Origin: RGIG3159 sp034927685 | GTDB lineage: Bacteria; Bacillota; Clostridia; Oscillospirales; Oscillospiraceae | Assembly: GCA_034927685.1 (NCBI GenBank) | Contig: JAYFPO010000005.1 | Location: 122,404 to 186,403, forward strand | Length of the DNA stretch: 64,000 nt | Reading direction: 5' to 3' | Part shown: positions 1-8,316 of the stretch, piece after piece | How positions within the stretch are numbered: the stretch's first letter is position 1 | Layout: the number at the start of each line of letters is the position of its first letter | The notes under the pieces: model-generated | What the model was told of the DNA's origin: nothing | Seen by the model: the letters and a program-made list of their open reading frames with translations, nothing else | Database searches by the model: none | Program-made: the position numbers and the translations under genes

Positions 1-32
1 TTATGCTTCCTTCTTTGAACAAACCGTTAACT

Positions 33-59
33 TTAGCACTCTTCTGAAAAGAGTGCTAA
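33..59 (-). promoter_or_regulatory. CIRCE operator (HrcA binding site)
   Basis: The sequence is an exact TTAGCACTC-N9-GAGTGCTAA inverted repeat, the CIRCE consensus bound by the heat-shock repressor HrcA. No gene inside the window lies downstream of it. On the minus strand a ribosome-binding site (GAAGGAAG, 6-13) follows, so the controlled gene begins just outside the left edge and runs leftward. It is inferred to be a class I heat-shock gene such as a chaperone or small Hsp; its identity cannot be read here. Confidence 0.93.
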
Positions 60-66
60 AGTATGT

Positions 67-94
67 GCCCCCGCAAACTGTTGTTTGCGGGGGC
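67..94 (-). terminator. Hairpin downstream of the DUF2238 gene
   Basis: A perfect 12-bp stem with a 4-nt loop lies between the stop codon at 103 and the CIRCE element. The following U-run on the minus strand is poor (ACATACTTT), so termination efficiency is uncertain. Confidence 0.55.
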
Positions 95-102
95 GCAGAC
101 AA

Positions 103-939
103 TTATGGTACGGGGGTATCCGGTGGCGGATCGGCGTTCGGCTCCGCGACACGCGGGACCAGATTGTCGATCAGCTTGTTTTTCGCGTGTTTTCGGGCGC
201 TGAAATAGCCGATCAGGCTGAAGATCAGTGCGCCGATGAAGTTTACGAAGAGGTCCTCCATGGTATCGTACAGCCCAATGTCGAGATAGCCTCCGAGGCC
301 AAGACTTTGACCGTTTACAGACAGATCCGTAATGTTTTTGATGGTGACCGGGATATTGGAGTTGGTTCCGTCCAGCATGACACTGGAAATCGTATGCAGA
401 ACGGTATCCTTTTGCATATCCAGCAGGAACAACCGATCCATGGAGAACTCAAAAAACTCCCACAGTACGCCTATGGTCATTGAAAAGCAAAAGGCCACCA
501 GCGACAGATAGAGCGGAGACAGATGAATCTGAAATCGTTCGTTGCGATTCAAAATATCGACCAACGAATAGCCGACTGCGGCGCAGAGAAAGCCCCACAC
601 GGTGTGCAGCAGCGTGTCCCAATGTTCATAGTGAATGTAATAGCACTGCAGCTCACCCAGGATCTCAGCAGCAAAAATGAACACCAGAATGATGATCTGC
701 AGCGTGGACGGAAACTCAATTCCAAAGTTTTGCTGCACCAGCGTCGGCAGCAAAAATAGCACCAACACCAGCAGGCAGAGGAATGCGTGGTCATATTCTC
801 CGCGGACACAGGCCATGACCAGGGAAAAAACAACGATGCCGCGCAAAACGAGATAGACGGCAAAGACCGACCTATGTCTCTTGATCTCCCGCTCCAGCAG
901 GTGAATTTTTCTGGGAAACGATCGTTTCTTTTGTTTCAT
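103..939 (-). CDS. DUF2238 (YjdF-like) multipass membrane protein
   Basis: A 278-aa integral membrane protein with about six hydrophobic segments. The conserved acidic/His signature of the DUF2238 family is visible: WDTLLHTVWG, then GVLWEFFEFSMD, then DTMEDLFVNFIGA near the C-terminus. Function in this family is unknown. The ATG at 939 is preferred over an upstream TTG because AAAGGA lies 8 nt before it. The gene overlaps the 3' end of the PAP2 gene by 68 bp, which suggests translational coupling. The Pro-rich C-terminal tail is cytoplasmic or disordered. Confidence 0.75.
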   Translation of the reverse strand: MKQKKRSFPRKIHLLEREIKRHRSVFAVYLVLRGIVVFSLVMACVRGEYDHAFLCLLVLVLFLLPTLVQQNFGIEFPSTLQIIILVFIFAAEILGELQCYYIHYEHWDTLLHTVWGFLCAAVGYSLVDILNRNERFQIHLSPLYLSLVAFCFSMTIGVLWEFFEFSMDRLFLLDMQKDTVLHTISSVMLDGTNSNIPVTIKNITDLSVNGQSLGLGGYLDIGLYDTMEDLFVNFIGALIFSLIGYFSARKHAKNKLIDNLVPRVAEPNADPPPDTPVP

Positions 940-1588
940 GCCGGAGGTCCTTTCTTCTGACAATACGCATCAGGACCCAAATTGGGAGACAGAGCGCCAT
1001 CGCACCGAAAATGTCCAGCGCGGAATGCTGCTTGATAAACACGGTGGAGCAGGTAATGAAAAGCGACAGCAGAATCGCGGGAATCCGCAGTTTTTTAAGC
1101 TGCGCGCTGTCGAAGTAGGCGAAAATCGCGGCAAGGCATCCCACCACATGGACGCTGGGGAAGACGTTCGTATTGGTATCCGCGCTGTAGATCATGGAAA
1201 CCAGGAAGGTAAACACATTGTGATGCGTAAATACCACGGGCCGCATGTCCTGGCCGTTGGGGAAAAAGGCGCAGATCAGTGTGCTGAGCGTAAATCCAAT
1301 GGCGATGAACTGCATATACCGTCGGAACGCGGGACCGTCGCGCAGCAGCAGGTAAATGCCGGTCCCGGCCAACAGTGGAAACCAGGCGTAGTAGGCCAGT
1401 ACAAAGCCCTCCAGAAACGGAATCTTGTCGTCCAGTGGAATCCAGGACACCCAATAGCCCCCCGAGCCGTCGACGAAGTGCTCGACGGTAAAAAAGCCAA
1501 TCAGATAGATCGGCAGGTACAGCGCCCACCAGGCGTGGGGATTGTCCCGCAAAAACTTTCGCAGGTCCGCTGAGAAAGACCGTTTCAT
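872..1588 (-). CDS. PAP2-family membrane phosphatase
   Basis: A 238-aa membrane protein of the PAP2 (phosphatidic acid phosphatase type 2 / inositol phosphotransferase-like) superfamily. The FPSVHVVG motif (signature PSxH with a catalytic-type His) and a later IKQHSALDIFGA motif (second His and Asp) are visible between transmembrane helices. Such enzymes dephosphorylate lipid phosphates or undecaprenyl diphosphate at the outer membrane face; the substrate here is unknown. The ATG at 1588 follows AAAGGATGG. An in-frame extension to 1678 has no ribosome site. It is probably co-transcribed with the DUF2238 gene. Confidence 0.82.
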   Translation of the reverse strand: MKRSFSADLRKFLRDNPHAWWALYLPIYLIGFFTVEHFVDGSGGYWVSWIPLDDKIPFLEGFVLAYYAWFPLLAGTGIYLLLRDGPAFRRYMQFIAIGFTLSTLICAFFPNGQDMRPVVFTHHNVFTFLVSMIYSADTNTNVFPSVHVVGCLAAIFAYFDSAQLKKLRIPAILLSLFITCSTVFIKQHSALDIFGAMALCLPIWVLMRIVRRKDLRHETKETIVSQKNSPAGAGDQET

Positions 1589-1697
1589 GAAGTAACCATC
1601 CTTTGTGCTGTCATTCATAAAAATGCTTGCGGACCGCAGTGCTCGCAGCCCGCAAACTACCGGTTGATAGTATACCATTTTCTCCCTTGAAATGCAA

Positions 1698-2585
1698 TCA
1701 TTTCAGCGGCAGCCGCGGTGTTTCTGCCCGAACGCAGCCCATGCGCGGAAGCCTTTTTTGCAGCTGGCCGGTCAGCGGCAGCAACAGGGAGACGGTCAGC
1801 GCGTTAAAGAGAGAATGGGCCGCGGCGATGCGGACCGGCGTGGCCGGAATTTCGGGAATCAGCGGGTACAGCGGCAACAGCAGCACGGCGCCGGCGACAT
1901 TGATCAGCAGCTGCAAAACAGCGACCTGCTTCCCTTCCCTGCCCTGGAGTGTTGCCGCCAGCAGTCCAGTGGCACAGGTACCGATGTTGGCGCCCACGAT
2001 GACCGCGGCCGCGACGCGCATGGACACTCCACCGACGGACTGCAACGCGCCGATGGTCACGGCGGAGCTCTGGATGACTGCGGTCAGTAATAGTCCGCTG
2101 AGAAAGCCTTCAAGCGGTCCGCGCAGCAGCAGGGAGACGCTGCGCAGCGGCACGGCGGCGTCCTGTAGCAACTCCAGTCCCAGCAGCACCAGGGAAAAGC
2201 CGAGCAGCGCTTCCGAAAGCGGCTTTTTCACTTTGCAGAGCAGGAGCGCAAAAAACGCCGGAATCAGTCCAACCCACTGTAACCGGATTCTCTCCAGCGT
2301 GGAGAGCAGCCAGACGGTCCCCGTAGTACCGAGATTGGAGCCAAGCAGAATGGGAAAACAGTCGGCCGCGGTCAAAAGTCCCGCGGAGGCCATGGAGACC
2401 AGCGCGGCGGTGACGGCGGAGGAGGACTGGACCGCCGCCGTCCAGGCAAGTCCGCTGAGAAAGCCGCCCGACGCGCTGACTGTGCCGGGACGAAACGTAA
2501 CATAGCCGCCGAGGCCCATGCTGAGCCGCTCCATTCCCAACAGAAGGAACGCGAAGCCCCCCAGCAGATCGATAAAAAACTGCAT
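1698..2585 (-). CDS. Na+/phosphate cotransporter-family protein, transport domain only
   Basis: A 295-aa membrane protein with the two inverted PNaS repeats typical of Na/Pi cotransporters (NptA/YjbB type). The first is QSSSAVTAALVSMASAGLL followed by GSNLGTTGT. The second is QSSAVTIGALQSVGG followed by GANIGTC. The QSSS/QSSA motifs form the substrate site in the family. Many bacterial homologues are near 540 aa with a C-terminal PhoU-like domain; that domain is absent here. The ATG at 2585 is preceded by GGGAGGAAGG. Physiological phosphate transport is inferred from family only. Confidence 0.85.
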   Translation of the reverse strand: MQFFIDLLGGFAFLLLGMERLSMGLGGYVTFRPGTVSASGGFLSGLAWTAAVQSSSAVTAALVSMASAGLLTAADCFPILLGSNLGTTGTVWLLSTLERIRLQWVGLIPAFFALLLCKVKKPLSEALLGFSLVLLGLELLQDAAVPLRSVSLLLRGPLEGFLSGLLLTAVIQSSAVTIGALQSVGGVSMRVAAAVIVGANIGTCATGLLAATLQGREGKQVAVLQLLINVAGAVLLLPLYPLIPEIPATPVRIAAAHSLFNALTVSLLLPLTGQLQKRLPRMGCVRAETPRLPLK

Positions 2586-2676
2586 AGTCCTTCCTCCCAC
2601 ACAAACGGGGCGGCGCCGCCGGATCGGTTCCGGCAGCGCCGCCTCTCCGTTTCATTGTAGTGGGAAGGCAGCCCGA

Positions 2677-3411
2677 TTATTCACTGTGCGCGATGCGTCG
2701 GCGGCAGACCGCGATGGCGACGCCAATCCCGAACACGCCGTAGATACAGGTAATGAGGAACGGCTTTGCGAAGCCATCCATGTCCCCGGACAGCGCCGCG
2801 CGGCCCGCGTCGGTGGCGTTGGCAAATGGCAGCAAATAGGCGATTGTTTCAAACGCGCCGCCCACCAGCTTGAGGTCAAACCAAGCGCCGGACAGCCAGG
2901 CGGAGAGATTGGTCATCAGCGCACCGCAGATGCCGCCAACCTGCTTTTCCGTGAAGCAGCAGCCGCAGACCAGCCCGACAGCGAGGAAGAACAGCGCGGC
3001 GGGAAGCTGTACCACAATGGAAAGCAGAATGCGCGGGGTCCATGTAAGTCCGAGCGCCAGCGCGACCAGATAGGAGACGAGCATCTGACAGACAGCCATG
3101 GGCAGCAGCGGGAGCAGGTAGCCAAAAATGAAGTTGCCGCCGGTCATCGGCGACGAGCGCAGCCGCGCGATCAAACTGCCGCCGCGGTCCTTGGCGACCA
3201 ACGTCGCGGAAAACAGGCTGATAAACGAGAGCCCGAACACCGTGATGCCAGGCGTCAGGGTACGCAGCTCAAACAGACTGACTGGAATGTTCTTTTGAAT
3301 GGCGGTCATCAGAAGCAGCAGAATCACAGGAAAGCCGAGACCGAAGCCGAGGCTCAATGGGTCCCGCAGAATTTCCTTTGCGGTGCGGCGGGCAAAGACA
3401 AGCGTTCTCAT
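2677..3411 (-). CDS. ABC-2 type transporter permease
   Basis: A 244-aa integral membrane protein with about six helices and an amphipathic N-terminus (MRTLVFARRTAKEILRD), typical of ABC-2 permeases. It pairs with the ATPase encoded immediately upstream. Its ATG overlaps the ATPase stop (ATGA at 3408-3411), so a longer reading frame reaching 3624 is spurious. The probable role is drug, peptide or lipid export under control of the LytTR regulator in the same operon. Confidence 0.87.
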   Translation of the reverse strand: MRTLVFARRTAKEILRDPLSLGFGLGFPVILLLLMTAIQKNIPVSLFELRTLTPGITVFGLSFISLFSATLVAKDRGGSLIARLRSSPMTGGNFIFGYLLPLLPMAVCQMLVSYLVALALGLTWTPRILLSIVVQLPAALFFLAVGLVCGCCFTEKQVGGICGALMTNLSAWLSGAWFDLKLVGGAFETIAYLLPFANATDAGRAALSGDMDGFAKPFLITCIYGVFGIGVAIAVCRRRIAHSE

Positions 3412-4142
3412 ATGTGAGCCCCCTCTCCGGTGGCCAGCGCTGCGAACGCGTCCTCGAAGTTTTTTGCGCCGGTGGCGGCCAGGAGCTCGGCCTCCGTGCC
3501 GAGGGCCTTGAGCCTGCCGCGATTCAGAATGGCAATCCGATCGCAGAGCGCCGTCGCCTCCTCCAGATAGTGCGTAGTCAGAATCAGCGTGACGCGGCCC
3601 TGGAGGCCGCGGATGACGGTCCAAAGCTCTCGCCTGGCCAGTACGTCGAGGCCGAGCGTCGGTTCATCCAAAAACAGAATTTTCGGCTCGGCGATCAGTG
3701 CCATGGCGATAGAAAGCCGCCTCTGCCAGCCGCCGGAGAGCTTTCCGGCCCGTTTTTTTGCAATCTCCTCCATGGAAAACTCCCGTATTTTTGCTTCCGC
3801 GTGCTGCCGGGCTTTCGTACGATCCGCGCCGTAAATTCCGGCGATCAACTCCAGATTTTCCAGCACCGTCAAATTGGGCGCGACTGCCGACTCCTGCGGG
3901 GAAACGGCGATCTGCGATTTGACCTGGCGCGGCTCGCGCGTGACGCTGTGGCCCAGCAGCAGGGCATCGCCCTCCGTCGGCGTCACGAGGCAGGACAGCA
4001 TTTTAATCGTGGTCGTTTTCCCCGCTCCGTTGATGCCGAGCAGCGCCAGGCATTCGCCAGCGCCGACCGACAAATTCAGATGGTCCACCGCGGTGATATC
4101 CCGATACCGTTTGGTCAGGCCGCGGATTTCAATTCCCTCCAA
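3408..4142 (-). CDS. ABC transporter ATP-binding protein
   Basis: A 244-aa ATPase with Walker A (GINGAGKTT), Q-loop (SPQES), signature (KLSGGWQRRL, the usual Q replaced by W), Walker B (ILFLDEPTLGLD) and H-loop (TTHYLEEA). The TTG at 4142 is chosen because GAAAGGAG lies just ahead and it overlaps the DUF3021 stop by 14 bp. The Met at 4181 has no comparable signal. It energises the permease encoded next. Confidence 0.9.
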   Translation of the reverse strand: MEGIEIRGLTKRYRDITAVDHLNLSVGAGECLALLGINGAGKTTTIKMLSCLVTPTEGDALLLGHSVTREPRQVKSQIAVSPQESAVAPNLTVLENLELIAGIYGADRTKARQHAEAKIREFSMEEIAKKRAGKLSGGWQRRLSIAMALIAEPKILFLDEPTLGLDVLARRELWTVIRGLQGRVTLILTTHYLEEATALCDRIAILNRGRLKALGTEAELLAATGAKNFEDAFAALATGEGAHI

Positions 4143-4596
4143 GGTGATGTCTCCTTTCCAGTTCCGCGTTGATGCGGTCAATGTGCTTCTTGCTGGCTGC
4201 GTACTGCATTCCCCAGGTGATGCCGTAGGAGAGCAGAAGATTGCCCAGCATGATGAGGACGGAGCTGAGGCGCTGCGGCAGATAGCAGACCCATAAAAAC
4301 GGCAGATAGACCGCTCCGGTCACGGCAAAGTGCGTCAGATACTGCCGCGGCGCGGTCCAGGTTTCCAGTTCAAAAAACTGGGACGACATGGCGAAGTCCG
4401 CGCCAATCAGCCCGACCCAGATCGTAAAGACCAGAACCGCCGTCCACTCTTTGCTGAAGTATGCTGCCATCTGCGGCATGACCGGGAAGTAAGCGCCGCC
4501 GCCCAGCGCAGCGGAGATGATCAGATTGACGGTAGTCCCAATCGTGACGCCGACGCAGAAACCGATAAAAAGCAGTCCCAGCATTCGTTTTTTCAT
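4129..4596 (-). CDS. DUF3021 membrane protein
   Basis: A 155-aa protein with four predicted membrane helices and a charged C-terminal tail, matching DUF3021. These proteins are typically encoded next to a stand-alone LytTR regulator. In the LytTR regulatory systems studied in streptococci (HdrRM, BrsRM) the neighbouring membrane protein antagonises the regulator, so this one may act as a membrane sensor or inhibitor. The ATG at 4596 follows GAGGAA. Confidence 0.8.
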   Translation of the reverse strand: MKKRMLGLLFIGFCVGVTIGTTVNLIISAALGGGAYFPVMPQMAAYFSKEWTAVLVFTIWVGLIGADFAMSSQFFELETWTAPRQYLTHFAVTGAVYLPFLWVCYLPQRLSSVLIMLGNLLLSYGITWGMQYAASKKHIDRINAELERRHHLGGN

Positions 4597-4607
4597 GGCG
4601 GTATTCC

Positions 4608-5039
4608 TCACAATCCAAGCAATTCCCGTATTTTTTTGACGTATCGGCGCGAGGCGTAGGTCCGAATGCCACCGGAAAGCTCCACGCCGATGGTGCCCGC
4701 GAGCGAGATGTCCAGATGCCGGATGGCGGCGCTGTTGACGATCTCAGCATTGGAAATCCGCAGAAACCGCTGTGTGCCCAGCAGCGTATCCAGCTCATAG
4801 AGCCGCTGATGCAGTAAATAAAGCCCGTCCGCCGTCTGCGCATAGACCTTCCGGCTCTCGCCGTAGACGCGGATCAGCTCGGAAAATGGCAGCCGCGTCA
4901 CGCGTTCGCCGGAGTAGCCGTTCAGAAAGCCGCCCAGCAGCAGTGCTTCCGCCTGTCGGACCTCTTCCGTTACGCGTTCTGTATAAATGACCGCTTCCGG
5001 TTCCTGCCGCGACGGCTCCACCATAATACTGACCTTCAT
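4608..5039 (-). CDS. LytTR-domain transcriptional regulator
   Basis: A 143-aa protein whose C-terminal half (about 45-140) is a LytTR DNA-binding domain, visible in YLLHQRLYELDTLL, FLRISNAEIVNSAAI and RRYVKKIRELL. There is no response-receiver domain, so this is the single-domain type that works with a membrane partner rather than a histidine kinase. It is the first gene of the LytTR-DUF3021-ATPase-permease operon and probably autoregulates it through the repeats upstream. GGAGGAATGGT precedes the ATG. Confidence 0.9.
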   Translation of the reverse strand: MKVSIMVEPSRQEPEAVIYTERVTEEVRQAEALLLGGFLNGYSGERVTRLPFSELIRVYGESRKVYAQTADGLYLLHQRLYELDTLLGTQRFLRISNAEIVNSAAIRHLDISLAGTIGVELSGGIRTYASRRYVKKIRELLGL

Positions 5040-5098
5040 ACCATTCCTCCGTCCGCCCTAACTTACCGCAAAACCTGTATCCCCGCAAGGTTTTTTTC

Positions 5099-5128
5099 GC
5101 CAACGGTCGTTTTGGCGCGACCATCGGT
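5099..5128 (-). promoter_or_regulatory. Candidate LytTR direct-repeat operator
   Basis: Read on the minus strand, ACCGATGGT (5128-5120) and ACCGTTGGC (5107-5099) form an imperfect 9-bp direct repeat whose copies start 21 bp apart, two helical turns. LytTR regulators bind pairs of such direct repeats. The proximal copy overlaps a plausible -35 (TTGGCG) about 70 bp ahead of the LytTR start codon. Confidence 0.6.
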
Positions 5129-5166
5129 AAAAAGCTGGGGCTTGCTGCGTTTGCAGCAAGCCCCAG
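5129..5166 (-). terminator. Terminator of the LysR-type gene
   Basis: A perfect 14-bp stem (CTGGGGCTTGCTGC) with a 4-nt loop is followed on the minus strand by CTTTTT, six bases after the stop of the LysR-type gene. Confidence 0.9.
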
Positions 5167-5171
5167 AAACT

Positions 5172-6065
5172 TCAATCCACGCCCTCCAGGCACTCCTGAA
5201 TGGTCGTCAGCATACCGCTGATCTGCGGTGTAATGACTTTGTTCTTGTGGTGCAAAAGCTGCATGTATTCATACATCTTGCAGTCCTCAATGGGTAAAAT
5301 CACGATCTGTCCTCCGTCGACCCAGTTTTGAACGGCATAACGCGGCAAAACGGAGAGATACAAATTTTCCCGCAGGAGCCGGATGGCCGTATAGGTGCTC
5401 TCGAGCTCCAAAAACGGCGCGACGCCGATGTTTCGCCGGGCCAGTTCCGTGTCGAACAGATCGCGGTAGCTGTTCTTCGGCGGCATCAGAATGAAGTCCT
5501 CACCGGCCAGGTTCTCCAGATAGACTCTGGATTTACAGGCCAGCGGATGGTGGGGGTTGGCCACCAATACAATCTCCTCTTTTTTCTCAAACAGTTTGAC
5601 CCACCGGCTATCCGCCAGCGGATGGTCCAAGGTCAAAATCAGATCGACGGTGTTGCGGTCCAACCGCTCCTTCAGTGCTTCGACGGATTCATCCACCAGA
5701 ATGGCGTCGACCAGTGGAAATCTGCCGTGGAACAGCGGAATGATGCGGGAAAAAACGCCGGTCATCATGGACTCCACGGTGCCGACACAGACGCTGCCCT
5801 TCAGCGTATCATTTTTACAGGCAAATGCAGCGGCGCGTCCGGCAGCGGCCAGCACCTCGCTCGCATAGGTCATAAATTCGGTGCCATATTGGGTAATGAC
5901 GATGTTTTTTCCGATCCGGTCAAACAGACGGACGCCCAGCTCGTTTTCCAACTGGCGGATCTGGACGGTAATGGCAGACTGGGAATAGCCGAGCTCCTCC
6001 GCCGCCTGGGAGAAATTCTGTAGCTCCGCAACCTTCATGAACGTAGTCAAATTCCGAAGTTCCAT
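5172..6065 (-). CDS. LysR-family transcriptional regulator
   Basis: A 297-aa LysR-type regulator. The N-terminal winged helix-turn-helix is clear (MELRNLTTFMKVAELQNFS, then AAEELGYSQSAITVQIRQLE), followed by a periplasmic-binding-like effector domain. The start at 6065 gives the canonical N-terminus; an upstream TTG-type extension of 19 codons is unlikely. It is transcribed divergently from the XdhC/AEC pair and therefore probably controls them. The effector is unknown. Confidence 0.9.
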   Translation of the reverse strand: MELRNLTTFMKVAELQNFSQAAEELGYSQSAITVQIRQLENELGVRLFDRIGKNIVITQYGTEFMTYASEVLAAAGRAAAFACKNDTLKGSVCVGTVESMMTGVFSRIIPLFHGRFPLVDAILVDESVEALKERLDRNTVDLILTLDHPLADSRWVKLFEKKEEIVLVANPHHPLACKSRVYLENLAGEDFILMPPKNSYRDLFDTELARRNIGVAPFLELESTYTAIRLLRENLYLSVLPRYAVQNWVDGGQIVILPIEDCKMYEYMQLLHHKNKVITPQISGMLTTIQECLEGVD

Positions 6066-6183
6066 AGCAAAAAATCTCTTTCCGGGGTACCGTTTCCCCA
6101 CCATTCGTGTTATGCTTATCATGTTTCTTACATTTTATAATAAAAATGCAGTGAAGTAAAGCACTATTTAAAGGAGAACGGCG

Positions 6184-7203
6184 ATGGAAAGTCTCATGAA
6201 CGTCGTAAAAAAGCGGATTCTCGCTGGAGAACCCGTAGAAATTTGTCAGATTTTAGAATCGGACGGCTCCTCCCCGCGCGGCGCCGGCGCCAAAATGGCC
6301 GTTTTTCAGGGCGGCAGCATCAGCGGAACCGTCGGCGGCGGCAGCGTGGAGTTGGAGACCATACGCCTTTCGCAGGAGCTTCTCAAAACCGGCGGTTCCC
6401 TGCTGCGGCGCTTTTATCTGTATCCAAACCGCGTCTCCGATCTCGGTATGATCTGCGGCGGCGAGGTTTTGATTCTGCTGCAATTTCTACCGGCCAATTC
6501 CCCTGCCGCGCTGGAATTCCTGACGTATCTGTGCGAGTCGGAGCAGCGCTGCTGCAACGCCTGGCTGATTCTGCTGCTGCGGGACGGCGCGCTTTGCGAC
6601 TATGGGGTGTTTCATGACGAGGATGGATTCCGGTTTCTGAAAACCTGTGATGAGGCAAAACTCTGCCCCCTGCTACAAACCGTGCCCGTGCTGCAACAGG
6701 GCATGATTTCGGTCTATACGGAACCGATTTGCCGCCGTGGGGCGCTTTACCTGTTCGGCGGCGGCCATGTGGGGCAGGCGCTGGTACCGGTGCTGGCCCC
6801 GCTGGGATTCCGCGTCGTCGTGCTGGAGGACCGGCCGGCGCTTTCTGTACGCGAGCGGTTTCCGTTGGCGCACGATGTTCTTCTCTGCGACTTTTCCAAT
6901 CTTTCCAAAGTCGTCACTGTGACGAAGGACGACTATTGCGTCGTCATGACGCCCGGCCACCAAAGCGACCGGTTGGTTCTCTCGCAGGTGCTGCGGACAG
7001 AAGCCCCCTATATTGGCTGCATCGGCAGTCGAAAGAAGATTGCAAAAACCAATGAGCTGCTTCAGGCGGAGGGCTTTTCCCAGGCCGACTGTGACCGGGT
7101 CCACTCCCCCATCGGGCTGCCCATCGGCGCGGTCACGCCGGAGGAGATCGCGATTTCCGTGGCGGCAGAGCTGATCGCATTCCGCGCGGGAAAAATCAGC
7201 TGA
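6184..7203 (+). CDS. XdhC/CoxI-family protein
   Basis: A 339-aa protein with an N-terminal XdhC/CoxI domain (GEPVEICQIL, then GTVGGGSVE, residues about 10-60) and a C-terminal Rossmann domain (LYLFGGGHVGQAL, then YIGCIGSRKK, and IGLPIGAVTPEEIAISVAAE at the end). The family matures and inserts sulfurated molybdenum cofactor into xanthine-dehydrogenase-type hydroxylases. AAGGAG precedes the ATG at 6184. A TATAAT at 6136-6141 is the likely -10 element. No molybdenum hydroxylase is encoded in the window, so the partner enzyme must be elsewhere or the role differs. Confidence 0.88.
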   Translation: MESLMNVVKKRILAGEPVEICQILESDGSSPRGAGAKMAVFQGGSISGTVGGGSVELETIRLSQELLKTGGSLLRRFYLYPNRVSDLGMICGGEVLILLQFLPANSPAALEFLTYLCESEQRCCNAWLILLLRDGALCDYGVFHDEDGFRFLKTCDEAKLCPLLQTVPVLQQGMISVYTEPICRRGALYLFGGGHVGQALVPVLAPLGFRVVVLEDRPALSVRERFPLAHDVLLCDFSNLSKVVTVTKDDYCVVMTPGHQSDRLVLSQVLRTEAPYIGCIGSRKKIAKTNELLQAEGFSQADCDRVHSPIGLPIGAVTPEEIAISVAAELIAFRAGKIS

Positions 7204-7235
7204 GAGAAAATTAGAATTAGGGAGAACCATTCGCC

Positions 7236-8258
7236 ATGAATTCCTTTGGAAACATCCTGCTGTTTTCCTTTAACGCCATTGCGCCGCTTCTGGTGCTCAT
7301 TTTGCTGGGCCTGCTGCTGCGAAAAATCGGTCTGCTATCCGACGGCTTTCTGAAATGCGGAAATAAACTTGTCTTTTATGTGCTGACTCCCGCACTGCTC
7401 TTTTGCAACATCTACAGCATGGAGAGCCTGTCCGATTTGAATTGGAGCGCTGTCCTTTTCAGCTTGGTTGTCGTCTTTGTGCTGTTCGGAATCGGCTGGG
7501 GTTTGTCATTTCTGACCAAAGACCCAAAGCAAAAAGGCGTTCTGATGCAATGTACTTTTCGCTCCAACAACGCGCTGATCGGATTGCCGCTGGCCGAGTC
7601 GCTGGTGGGATTGCAAAATCTCGGCGCAGTCTCGGCCATCTCCGCCTTTGCAATTCCGGAATTCAACGTTCTTGCGGTGATCGCGCTGAGTCTCTTTGTC
7701 GGCGCGGACGGAAGCCGCCCCACCACCAGAGAAGTCCTGCGGAAGGTCCTGAAAAATCCGCTGATTCTCGGCGTGGCGGCTGGACTCGGCGCGCTGGCGC
7801 TGCGCGCGGTGCTGCCGCTCCGGACGGATGGCACGGCGGTCTTTTCTCTGCAGCGGGACCTGAGCTTTCTCTATTCTGCCATCAGCCAACTGGCCCGCAG
7901 CGCGTCTCCCACGGCGCTGCTGCTGCTCGGCGGCGGCTTCCGCTTTTCCGCCATCCGCGGCGTCCGCCGCCAAATTGCCATCGGTACCGTGGCCAGACTG
8001 GTCATCGCGCCGCTGATCGGCGTTGGCAGCGCGGTGCTTCTCTCCGAGGTGCTGGGGTTGGTCCATTTCGACGCCCAGGTCTACGCGGCACTGGTCGCGC
8101 TGTTCGCCTCCCCGGTTGCGGTCAACAGCGCCATCATGGCGGAGGAGATGCACAACGACAGTCAGCTTGCCGGGCAATTGGTCGTATGGACCTCGATTTT
8201 TTCAATTTTCACACTGTTTTTTCTGATTGCCGCCCTGCGGATGCTGGGGCTGCTGTAA
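7236..8258 (+). CDS. AEC-family (auxin efflux carrier-type) transporter
   Basis: A 340-aa integral membrane protein with ten hydrophobic segments in two halves, typical of AEC permeases: N-terminal FNAIAPLLVLILLGLLLRKIGLL, central TFRSNNALIGLPLAE, and C-terminal FASPVAVNSAIMAEEM. Bacterial members move small organic acids such as malate. It lies 33 bp after the XdhC gene, in an operon probably governed by the divergent LysR regulator. Confidence 0.85.
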   Translation: MNSFGNILLFSFNAIAPLLVLILLGLLLRKIGLLSDGFLKCGNKLVFYVLTPALLFCNIYSMESLSDLNWSAVLFSLVVVFVLFGIGWGLSFLTKDPKQKGVLMQCTFRSNNALIGLPLAESLVGLQNLGAVSAISAFAIPEFNVLAVIALSLFVGADGSRPTTREVLRKVLKNPLILGVAAGLGALALRAVLPLRTDGTAVFSLQRDLSFLYSAISQLARSASPTALLLLGGGFRFSAIRGVRRQIAIGTVARLVIAPLIGVGSAVLLSEVLGLVHFDAQVYAALVALFASPVAVNSAIMAEEMHNDSQLAGQLVVWTSIFSIFTLFFLIAALRMLGLL

Positions 8259-8313
8259 ACAACCTGCCGCGAAATCCACCGTCGGTCGGATTTCGCGGCA
8301 GGTTGTTTTTTTC
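8258..8313 (+). terminator. Terminator of the XdhC-AEC operon
   Basis: A 20-bp inverted repeat (arms 8258-8277 and 8288-8307, core CCTGCCGCGAAATCC) is followed by seven T. The same core CCTGCCGCGA recurs in the hairpin at 16801-16920. Confidence 0.92.
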
Positions 8314-8316
8314 TAA

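Noticed and set aside
2518..3417. 299-codon plus-strand frame across the Na/Pi and ABC permease genes
   Set aside because: Runs antisense through two recognisable membrane proteins and has no domain content.
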